From the NCBI GenBank assembly GCA_009103225.1, contig RHPI01002262.1, positions 1,126,406-1,190,405 of the forward strand: a stretch of DNA of 64,000 nucleotides. Reading direction: 5' to 3'. The stretch is from Chlorokybus atmophyticus (taxonomy: Eukaryota; Streptophyta; Chlorokybophyceae; Chlorokybales; Chlorokybaceae). The notes below the pieces were generated by a model. That model saw only the letters and a list, made by a program, of their open reading frames with translations, did no database searches and was not told the origin of the DNA. This document shows, piece after piece, positions 35,431 through 44,077 of this stretch (its first letter is position 1; each line of letters opens with the position of its first letter). The position numbers were made by a program, and so were the translations under genes.

Positions 35431-36176
35431 GTGTATTTATTTTAGTAGCCCTAAACTTACACTACGCGGCGGTGTTTTTACTTTTATGAATGGGTCAGTA
35501 TTGAGAAAGTTATGGTGTGCCAAAGTGGGGGTGGTAGAGGGGTCGGGCAGAAACTGAGTTTTTCCTAACTTGGCCACTTTAAGTTTAGTTAATAATAACT
35601 GTTGATTGACCGCGTTGAACGCCTAAAACTTTGGTAGTGACTAGTTCTGACCGTGCTCTTTCCAACAAACAAACTTGCATTCAATTCTATTCTGCATTGC
35701 AGAAGTTATGGGTGTTGAAGTCAAAAGGGTTTCATTATTAAGGATAGCCGCTAAACCCTAAAATGTGCTTATTTAAATGCTGTGTTCCAAAAGATACTCC
35801 GGCTGCCGTGCTTGATAATTGTTTTTGCCATTCTTTTTGTGGTAGATAAGCCTTGATGAGTAGGAAATCACTACAAAAATATACCGCCCCAAGCGCGCTT
35901 GCACCTGCATGCAACTTGCATAAAATCGTCATTGGCCAAATAAGGGCGAGTGGCCAAATAGCGAGCCCTTACCCTAGTCATCACACAAGTAGACATCTGT
36001 GCCTCGACATTTGCACTAATTTGTAAACGCTGCTGCTTACAGTGCTTGAGTGCGGAGCTGAATACAGCAACATATGAGTTGTGGCAGCCCATGACAGATG
36101 TGATAGCCGCCCATGCACAGTTCAACAATCAGTTCGGTTTTTGCCATCAGCATGCAAACAGCAAAGCGAGGTAGAG
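35431..36176. other. Intergenic, AT-rich, no gene
   Basis: No coding signal or repeat family was identified. Confidence 0.4.
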
Positions 36177-36368
36177 AGGGGGGGGGGGGGGGGGGGGGGG
36201 NNNNNNNNNNNNNNNNNNNNNNNNNNNNNNNNNNNNNNNNNNNNNNNNNNNNNNNNNNNNNNNNNNNNNNNNNNNNNNNNNNNNNNNNNNNNNNNNNNNN
36301 NNNNNNNNNNNNNNNNNNNNNNNNNNNNNNNNNNNNNNNNNGGGGGGGGGGGGGGGGGGGGGGGGGGG
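36177..36368. other. Assembly gap flanked by G homopolymers
   Basis: About 24 G, then 141 N (36201-36341), then 27 G. G runs bordering N on both sides look like a sequencing or gap-filling artefact at a hard-to-read locus. True length and content are unknown. Confidence 0.9.
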
Positions 36369-36398
36369 ACGCTTTGTGGGAGCCTCGCTTTGACAGGT

Positions 36399-36425
36399 AC
36401 AGATGTGGGAGCCTCCCACATCTGT
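36399..36425. repeat. Near-perfect palindrome beside the gap
   Basis: ACAGATGTGGGAG at 36399-36411 and its exact reverse complement at 36413-36425 are separated by one base. Weaker complementarity continues outward (GCTTTGACAG against a GTCGTCAGATAC-like partner). It lies 30 bp from the G-run/N gap, so it may be part of a larger foldback or a chimeric join. Confidence 0.7.
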
Positions 36426-36672
36426 ATCTGACGACAAAGCTACACAAAACGCCCCCATCGCTGCAGTTCATTGCTGCAGCATATGATACCACGATGTCTA
36501 ATGTGCGTATGGTTGAGAGTGTATAGAATCTCTTCCATAGTTGTGAATGACATCTGGGCAGAGGTTGTGTAGGATCCCAGATTAAGAAGCTCGTGGATCC
36601 TTAAAAACTTCAAAGCAATTTCAGACCTACCTCAACACCACGCACTCATAAAGAGAAGCGTGAGTCTGGTAA

Positions 36673-37640
36673 TTGCAAACCTGTGCCTTCACCACGTTGT
36701 ATACTAATCTAGCACATGACGATCTCTTGCATAACCTAGCTATGGTGATGCATGAGGTGTTCAACATGTTGAAAGGTCGATCACATGCGCAGGCAATGGT
36801 GACATGCAGAGCATCATCACTGCATGTCACAATAACCGCAGGTGGGATGACATATGTGTGGGCCGCCCACCTATCAGTGCTGGCTCAACGCTCATAGCCA
36901 GCACTAGAGTTACAAAGGTGTTCACGGAGCACTTGCTGCACACGTTGTTGCAATTTGTGTGTTTAACCATGTTCGTGCAAACTGCCAAGGATACATTAAA
37001 CGGGCAGCGCATTGGGATTTTTTATGGGAAACTGTGCGGGTGTATACTTGGCAAACTACGACCTCTTTGTGCTCACGTGGCTACGACGGTTACAGCCCCT
37101 AGTGAACAGGCCCGTCTTCCTTGGGCTAGCACACTGTTTCTTATGGTTTATGGATGACTTACTATTGACACATTGCATGCATTCTCTGGATAATAACATA
37201 ATATGTTGACCTTTCATCACAAACAGCATCAAAAACAGCCATGCCGTTTTTCTATTTGCTGATCTGTTAAACTGCTGACCATGACATTTGCACCAGGCAG
37301 TGTGACAAGTTGCGGAAACCAGCCTTTAAGCTAGTGCCTGTGTTGCGGGCTCCACACCCTCTATCAGATCTCCCCACTGTTATTAAGCTGAATGTGGTCG
37401 TGTCACAATATGTCATGTTCACCAGAGTGTGCACATTCAGACCCATTTCTGCTGAAAAATGAAGCGGCTCGTAGCGGCAATGTGCTCATATGGTTATAAC
37501 AAGCGTGACCTGATGGGCAAACGAAGGGCGAAGATGGTAACGCAAACATGGTACATTTATGATGTCTCACCATTACAATCGTATATGCAGATGGTCAAGG
37601 CTTGTGAGGGCATCCGCAACAACCAGTAAGTATAAGTGAG
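36673..37640 (+). pseudogene. Decayed reverse transcriptase, Penelope-like or related
   Basis: Fragments in shifting frames: FTTLYTNLAHDDLL (36688-), VFTEHLLHTLLQFVCLTMFV (about 36918-36980), then MGNCAGVYLANYDLFVLTWLRRL and FLWFMDDLLLTHC (37018-37176). The last contains the xxDD reverse-transcriptase active site, and the G-x-NCA-x-x-LAN phrase precedes it as in this RT group. Two or more frameshifts separate the pieces. A weaker C-terminal piece may reach about 37630 (MKRLVAAMCSYGYNKRDLMG). The wording FTTLYTN resembles Penelope-like elements and related solitary RTs; class is uncertain. Confidence 0.55.
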
Positions 37641-39134
37641 ATGCAACCACTGGCAGGTTAATGCAGGTGAGCTGATACATGAGGGGAGCAGCTGGTTGGC
37701 CATCATGTAGCCTGCTAAGACCTACTTATGCTATATTATACGGCTCTTACGTTGCTGTCATACGTCGCAAATTTTACATAGTGATTTTACGGGGACTGAG
37801 GGACCGAGGGACTGACGGGAACCTGAATCTGCCTGACCTAATGGATTGGTCCATGAAGGGACTTATAGAACGGCCGGTGCTACTCAGCAACATTTAATGA
37901 CGGCCAGCGGTCGGGCGATAGCTACACGCGATTAAAGCCTGCCTGCGATAATTAAATTGTGACGTCACCGCATCTTCAAGTGACGGCCGATGGCCGGTCG
38001 TCTATTTTGCTTGATAGCGAGCCTATCTAGCATAGCATACAGTCATCTTTTGGTCATTTTTTGCAACAGTCGGCTGCCGGTCGTACCATAACCATTTTGC
38101 CGTATGCACGGCGGTTTGCATACTATGGCAAGCCAGTCACTGTCAGTCCCTATTCCGTGACCTGCCCGCTTGTTGATAAGTGACGGCAGACCACCGGTCA
38201 TCCGTTAGTGTGGCGGCGACCTACCGACTATGACAATTAAGTGACTGCCCGTTCTTTATTGCCGGCGAGCAATGCGGAACAATAGTACATGCAACAATTG
38301 TACCAATGGTACGAAAATCCCATTTTTACAATAGCACCATCGTACCAATTTCATGGTACGATAGTGCCATTGTGACGACGCGTTTGAATCACTTGGGTTG
38401 CCCAAGGTTCAAACGCTCAACGGCTTCAAGCAAGTTGAACAGTTGAGTTGTGCAGCGGTGGCGGCGGCATTGATGGCGGCGGCGGCAACGGCTAACAGTA
38501 AGCATACCATGAGGTACCTATCAGTTACAATCAGTTAGTGTACAGTTGCCGGGACTTAACTATTAGGTACCGGTTAGCTACTTGTCGGTTAGGTTAAGTC
38601 CCTTTTGCTTGACTAATGGGTATCCTTGCAGGTACTTGTCAGTTAGAGTTAGTCCCTTTATGCAGACGGTCGTTGACTGCTGGTATGGTATGGGCTGGTA
38701 TCGGCCGTTTTGCTCAGGCCCCTGTATCGAGATCGCCAGCAGATTGAACAACGACAGTCTGACTGACTATCCTCAGACCCACGACCGTCCTATATATTTA
38801 ATCGGCCGTCAGGGGTAACATTTTGCGACGTACTTGACTGTCATTTCATGGCCGCTGCTGCTCTCATGACTGCATGATGAATGATTCATGACTCTTGTTA
38901 ACGTCTACTGTTGCCTACGGCTTACGATTGACTCACAACTTGAGTTACAAGCTCGGCGCTGCAGCTGCAACTTTCAAAAGCAGTCAGAGCAACATTACAG
39001 CGGAAGAGTGGCGGTGAAGGGGGCGGGTGTAGAGCTCAGCACAAAGCACCACGCATACCACATCACACATGATTGATTTTCGTCTCCACCTAAGCCTTTA
39101 CTTCCGTGCTAACTGTTGCTGCACTTGTGCACTT
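37641..39134. other. Intergenic with dyad-rich stretch
   Basis: No gene. From about 37760 to 38280 short GGCCGG/CCGGTC/GTGACGGC phrases recur in both orientations, suggesting an old inverted-repeat element. A foldback lies at 38329-38372 and a GGC run at about 38456-38490. GGTACCGGTTAG/TTGTCGGTTAGG phrases at 38510-38650 are imperfect direct repeats. Confidence 0.4.
38329..38372. repeat. Foldback, 19-bp arms with 2 mismatches
   Basis: CAATAGCACCATCGTACCA (38329-38347) pairs with 38354-38372 at 17 of 19 positions across a 6-nt loop. GTACCA/TGGTAC words continue to the left. Confidence 0.75.
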
Positions 39135-39365
39135 TAATTGGTTGATCAGTGTTTGCTGCTGCTATTCCTGCTTCACCAACGGTATTGCATTACATTGCAA
39201 ATGGGTCACCATGACCTATGCTAAGTTAGCATAGCGTAGTGGGATGGCCGCGGGTGTAATGTAAGCGTGTTGCCTTGCTTGCTTGTTAGCTTGAGTGTTA
39301 CAATTATGGTTTGCTAGTGTGTGCATAGACTGCATGTTTGCAGTATAACTCGTACCCCATGCATG
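39135..39365. repeat. Dispersed repeat R2, copy 1
   Basis: Aligns by eye, same orientation, to about 63225-63432. Shared landmarks in order: GTTTGCT, GCTGCT, GGCATTGCAT-type, CGCATAGTAG/AGCATAGCGTAG, TTGTAAGTGT-type, GGCCTTGCTTGCT-type, GACTGCATG, ATACCC-CATGCAT. Divergence is substantial. Confidence 0.55.
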
Positions 39366-39584
39366 GTGTGCCGGCCATGACACTCAATTTCATCAAAACA
39401 TTCACCATATTACTCATCACCAGGCTACCGATAAGTCTACTCACTACACTACCCCTATCAGCCTGTCTCGTTAGTCATACAAGCATGCAGTCATCATCTG
39501 CACAGCGGCTGTGGTATGGCCGAGCACTACCCTTTAAGCATGTTGAGCGGCATTGTCGCGCTATTCACACCGCCTGTCGATCGG

Positions 39585-39893
39585 GGACCATATAAGGTCC
39601 GTACCTCCAGACCAGCATTTTCCCCTGCTAAATGAAATTGGCGGACCATGGACGGTCCAACTATCATCAAAGAAGCCATTGTCCCTTGGGACGCACCATG
39701 GCCGGTGCATGACTTCATGAAGTTGTCGGGACCATGTGTGGTCCGAAATTCCATGTAAACATGGACCAAGTTGGTGCCTGCAAGTGAGTAAACATGTGTG
39801 GACCATGTATGGTCCTGGTTGTACTCGTAAACATGGACCAAGGGTGGTCCATGCATGTGAGAATAAGCATGCAGATCAGACCAGCTCTGGTCC
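39585..39893. repeat. Spaced array of GGACCA-N4-TGGTCC dyads (cluster 2)
   Basis: Eight 16-bp dyads begin at 39585, 39643, 39693, 39729, 39763, 39800, 39835 and 39878. The central five are spaced 34-37 bp. The middle units also share TAAACATG just before the dyad, giving a degenerate tandem unit of about 36 bp. Individual sites vary (for example GGACCATGTGTGGTCC, GGACCAAGGGTGGTCC, GCACCATGGCCGGTGC), and the complementary halves tend to be kept. A CCTATAAAGG TATA-like sequence lies about 100 bp downstream near 39989. Confidence 0.75.
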
Positions 39894-40089
39894 GCACCAA
39901 CCATTGCATATCTGTATGCGAGACCATGAACGGAAATGCATGTGTATTCGATTACATACAACCAGCTATAGAAGACACAACGTGCCATGCCTATAAAGGC
40001 TATCAAAACGACAACCCCATCCTCTAGACTCCAAGCTTGTGTCATCATTCGACTTGCTGGGCCTGCGCACATGTTAGTGTTACATTGCA

Positions 40090-40260
40090 GGCACTATATG
40101 CATGTGTATGCATGCGTGCACACGCAAGTGCGCGCACGCGCATGCGCATGCAGAGCCGTGCAGTGATGTGCGATTGTGCATGCATTCTTGTTCGTGTGCA
40201 CATGCATGCATGCATCTGAAGAGCTGTACATTGGTGTGCAACTGTGCATGCGCATAGGCA
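40090..40260. repeat. Alternating purine-pyrimidine tract
   Basis: CATGTGTATGCATGCGTGCACACGCAAGTGCGCGCACGCGCATGCGC-type sequence; no gene. Confidence 0.65.
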
Positions 40261-40640
40261 GTTACCGTAATGTGTGACACGAAGACACATGCATGAAAGA
40301 TAGAGGGCAGACCATTGCACCTTGCTGTCGGTGAGAGAATTGTGGCCCAACTCCACTGGTGGCCGGCGAGCAAGCCACAATCACCACTTGAGCTGCTACA
40401 AACTGTCTGCAGCGGTGCACATCCTGCACGCGATTGTGAGTACATACTCACAATGTGTGCGCGTGATTTGGCATGTGTTTGACTAATTACATGGGCTATC
40501 AATTGGTCAAGTTGACCCTCACACACACGTGTGCAAAGCCTGCATATGGGTTAGTAAGTAAGTGTGTGCACCTGGCATTTGTTTGACTGGTTATGGGGAT
40601 TTGGATGGTTGGCCACCTGACAGTCCTCGGCTGTCAGCAG

Positions 40641-40690
40641 CCAACAGTCCTTTTAACTGCCCTCGGCCAAGGGCTAAAAAGGACTGTTGG
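40641..40690. repeat. Stem-loop with 14-bp perfect outer stem and inner stem
   Basis: CCAACAGTCCTTTT (40641-40654) pairs with 40677-40690; an inner GCCCT/AGGGC stem closes a short loop. Neighbouring small dyads CTGACAG/CTGTCAG (40617-40637) and ACAGCC/GGCTGT (about 40720-40745) make a dyad cluster from 40610 to 40765. Similar GGACTGTTGG phrases recur at about 60440. Confidence 0.75.
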
Positions 40691-41094
40691 CGGCTACCTA
40701 ACAGTCGCGGACTATCATGGGACAGCCTAGGGCTGTCGGCAGGACAGCCCTTCCCACAGCCCTTGGTTGTAACAAGTGGGGCCCGACCATCAGGCTATGG
40801 TAGTAAAAGACACTACCATGTGTGAGGTCAGTCACAATTTATCCCAATTCGTGACATCAGTTGTCTATATGTAAACCAATTAATGCTAGGCACTCGCGTA
40901 ACACACGAACACATGCGCACGCAAACCACACATGTATATATGCACATCTTGATGTTGTTGCAGCTGATCATGAAGTCTAGCAGAGTGAGGGAGAGACCGC
41001 CCCCCCAACCGGTGCGGGTTTGTGTGCCCTACAAAAGCCCGACTATCCACAAAGGGCAGAAGCGGCAGTCATAGATGTAGTATTGCAGGGCCTG

Positions 41095-41235
41095 CACGCG
41101 TATGTACATGGCACTCAGCGTGTGCAATCGACAAAGTGAGTGCATGCGCGTGCGTTCGTAAGGTGCGACTGTCATTGTTTGTATGCACGTGCATTATTGT
41201 GCATAAGCGTATGTGTGCTTGTGAATGCGAGACTG
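41095..41235. repeat. Alternating purine-pyrimidine tract next to the retrotransposon
   Basis: GTGAGTGCATGCGCGTGCGTTCG-type TG/CG sequence just outside the left end of the outer retrotransposon. Confidence 0.55.
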
Positions 41236-41342
41236 CTGCATAAAGCAACTGTGCGTGTGTGGGTAGGTGTGCTTGAGGATCAGCAACACTATTCACGTAA
41301 ATGAGCAGCACTGTGCATATGTTGATGTGCATGACTGCAGTT

Positions 41343-41365
41343 GGGGGGGGGGGGGGGGGGGGGAN
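41343..41365. other. G homopolymer with one N at the retrotransposon edge
   Basis: A run of about 21 G, then A and N, replaces the expected start of the left LTR (eight bases present in the right LTR are missing). Likely an unresolved assembly join; the target-site duplication of the outer element cannot be read here. Confidence 0.8.
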
Positions 41366-41915
41366 ATGCCGGCGTCGCCGCCGACAACCCTTCAATCCTC
41401 TACCCCAACACCCACACCGCCGGAGACAAGCCGTATCACACCGCCGGCAGCATGGCGCTGCAAGGGGTAGAAAACTGATTGAGGTCCCATCAGTTGATGG
41501 GGCCTTGTATATCAAAAGTATATCACTATGATATATCTCAATATCAAACTGACAAGTAGATATCCTCCCTATAGATAGGGTTGCCGTTAGAGATCTCGCG
41601 TGAGCCAATCAGAGCTCAGATATCAAACGATAAGGTCCTCAACGATAAGGTACCTAACGATAGGGTACCTAGCGACGAGGTACCTAACTTGATATCTGAC
41701 TATAGTGATCGCATATATGATATGCGACACTAAATAGGCGTGATAGGCGGTTCTACACCCATTGGGACTTATCCAAGCTATAATAAAATATTATAAGCTT
41801 TGATAAGCGAGGAACCGTAGAAAAGAGGTATAAATAAGTATTTAAATATACTTATTCATACAAAATGTGTCATTTAGGTAGCAATAATACCCCTATTACT
41901 ATTGCTCCCGTTACA
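41366..41915 (-). repeat. 3' LTR of the outer chromovirus
   Basis: Nearly identical to 59492-60067 except for a 20-bp tandem duplication present only in the right copy and a few substitutions. The left edge is lost in the G-run/N. It ends GTTACA at 41915, followed on the minus-strand upstream side by the polypurine tract. Confidence 0.93.
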
Positions 41916-41931
41916 TTCCCCCCCACTTAGG
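41916..41931 (-). other. Polypurine tract of the outer chromovirus
   Basis: On the minus strand the sequence AGTGGGGGGGAA immediately precedes the LTR start TGTAACGGGAGC, the expected plus-strand primer position. Confidence 0.8.
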
Positions 41932-42951
41932 ATTTCAACGTCGTCATTGAACTCAAGTTGATCAGGCTTAGGTACGAGTAATTGATACCAGTGAGATAGC
42001 AGGCAATGACAGGGTGGTTATCAAACTGCACTGCCAGTCTGTCATAAACCAAGCCCACAGGGTATGGGTTGGGATGTGAATCCCAATAAGCTCGAAGCAA
42101 CTCGCGGCAGTGCGTAAGATGCCTGTCGGGCTCCCAACTGTTATGTTCCGGGCCATACCCTTTCCACTTCACCAAATAGCGGGTAGCGCGTCCTCGACTA
42201 TTTAGCTTATGGTCCAATATAGCTTCCACCTCGTATTCGAGCTCGCTGTCCACCTGAACTGGAGGCTGTGTTCTACCGTTCGAGCGGTAAGGTTTCAACA
42301 AGTTCACATGGAACACGTCGTGTATACGCATGCTCGGGGGCAACTGCAGTCGGTAAGCGTGCGTACCAACTCTATCAGTGATAGAGAAAGGACCTAACCA
42401 TTGGGGCAGCAACTTGCGAGCACCCGTACCTTTGATGGTTATGTTTTTTGCATTAAGTAAAACTTTATCGCCGACAGCGAAGGTGGGGCCATTCTGCGAT
42501 GTGCATCGGCATAAGCTTTTTGCATGTCTTGTGCTGCTGACAGACATAGCTTTGCTCGAGCCAAATCTTCCTGCATAGCAATGGCAAAATCTGTTGCCGC
42601 TGGTACAGTAAGGGCATTGCGAGGTACGCGCAATGACGCTGGTGTGTTCGGGTGAATCCCATAATTCAAGCAGAATGGGGTTTCCTTTACACTTTCCTGC
42701 CACGCATTGTTTACAGCGAACTCTGCCATTGGCAAGTACCTGTCCCAATCAGAGTGATCAAAAGCCACATAATGGCGAAGCATTTCTTCCAGGATTTAAT
42801 ATGATCGTTCGGTTTGCCCGTGTGTTTGCGGGTGGAAAGCCGTCGACATGCTTTGTTTGACCCCCAACAAATCACAGATTTCTCTCCAAAACTTGGAAAC
42901 AAACCGAGGGTCACGATCTGTGATGAGTTCAGGAGGTACACCGGGAACTCT
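41927..42951 (-). pseudogene. Outer element: integrase C-terminal half and chromodomain
   Basis: Reads, across frameshifts and one stop, FRVPGVPPELITDRDPRF (second catalytic Asp), SMSTAFHPQT-x-GQTER (catalytic Glu region), NAWQESVKETPFCLNYG, FAVGDKVLLN and HDVFHVNLLKPY, then the chromodomain YEVEAILDHKL, RYLVKWKGYGPEHNSWEP. A frame change near 42480 and an in-frame TAA after GQTERSY make this copy inactive. It continues the integrase left off at 53942. Confidence 0.88.
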
Positions 42952-42955
42952 GAAG
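42952..42955. other. Target-site duplication of the nested element, left copy
   Basis: GAAG at 42952-42955 precedes the element terminus TGTCGGG; GAAG at 53935-53938 follows the opposite terminus GATAGGCATGACA. Flank identity actually extends to GAAGTG because the element begins with TG, so the true duplication is 4-6 bp. Confidence 0.7.
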
Positions 42956-44027
42956 TGTCGGGTCGAGAGGAGTCAAGGATCACGCTGTCTCGGACAGCTG
43001 CATGGACAGCCATGCTGTGCTGGACATGCTGATGCGCCACCTGTGTAACGCGTAGCAAAAACAGAAAGATGACCTCCACCCTCATGGTGACAAGTGCTTC
43101 GTGCAGCTGGTGTGCTGCTGTTGGGTAGTACGGGCAGATGGAGTCGGTGTTCCCCCTGCGAACATGCTGTGCTGTAGCATACAAAGTCAACAAGCCACTA
43201 CGATAGGTAGTGCTGTATACACAGTTCTTTGCGTGAGTGGAAGAGAAATTACACTGTTAAGTGAGGTGAATGAGCAAGCAACACGTGGATGCTATGCCTT
43301 GACTGATGCCAACAAGCACACCGCGACCAAGTACACAAAGCTCACAGCACGGACGAGCACAGTGCACGAGAACATGCACAGGCTCTCACACGATGAGGGG
43401 ATTCTTGGGAACCAGGACGGTGTGTTTCGTAGTTCAAGTCGCTTCACAAGCTCCTAGCTTTCTCACTTACAGTGTCACCAGCTGATCCGGTGAACACTGT
43501 GCCTACTTATACAAGTCAACTCATGACTGTCCAGAACATAAGCTAACGGTCATATCGAGGCTATTTCCACATGACATTACCACTCGATGTAGAACCTGAC
43601 TTATAAGGGAACTCACAACTGAACAGCTACGCGCGGTGCCTATGTAGGCTATGGTCATGAGCTACTCCAGGGACATGACTAGCTACTGGTCAAAGACGCG
43701 CGCGGGTTGCCATGCTGGTAAGCCGGGCGAGGGTCTCGCTGTAGGCATGCCCGATGATGATTGGCATGCTTGGGCGATAGGCATGACAGCTGTCGGGTCG
43801 AGAGGAGTCGAGGGTCACGCTGTTTCGGACAGCTGCATGGACAGCCATGCTGTGCTGGACATGCTGCTGCGCCACCTGTGTAACGCGTAGCAAAGACAGA
43901 AAGATGACCTCCACCCTCATGGTGACAAGTGCTTCGTGCAGCTGGTGTGCTGCTGCTGGGTAGTGCGGGCAGATGGAGTCGGTGTTCCCCCTGCGAACAT
44001 GCTGTGCTGTAGCATACAAAGTCAACA
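42956..44027 (-). repeat. Left LTR complex of the nested element (A-B-A')
   Basis: Block A (42956-43192) is repeated as A' (43791-44027) with about 7 differences in 237 bp, mostly transitions. Block B lies between. The B/A' junction holds the palindrome GACAGCTGTC (43785-43794). The A' edge directly abuts the polypurine tract, which marks an LTR start (TGTTGAC on the minus strand). A and A' both end in AAGTCAACAAGCC on the plus strand. Confidence 0.85.
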
Positions 44028-44028
44028 A

Positions 44029-44040
44029 GCCCACCCCCCT
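44029..44040 (-). other. Polypurine tract of the nested element
   Basis: Minus strand AGGGGGGTGGGC lies between the stop of pol (44078) and the LTR start TGTTGAC, as expected for plus-strand priming. Confidence 0.75.
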
Positions 44041-44077
44041 GAGCTCTTGGGAAGGTCCCAGCTCCAGAGCTCAGCTG

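Noticed and set aside
36177-36368. G-quadruplex locus
   Set aside because: The G runs flank undefined bases and look like sequencing or gap-fill artefacts, so structure cannot be claimed.
39585-39893. Possible CRISPR array
   Set aside because: Units are degenerate palindromes with unequal spacing in a eukaryotic genome, without cas genes or conserved repeats.
42956-43788. Simple reading of A+B as a normal 3' LTR
   Set aside because: It would leave A' between polypurine tract and LTR and only B' as the 5' LTR; the polypurine tract position argues that an LTR starts at A', hence the permuted interpretation.
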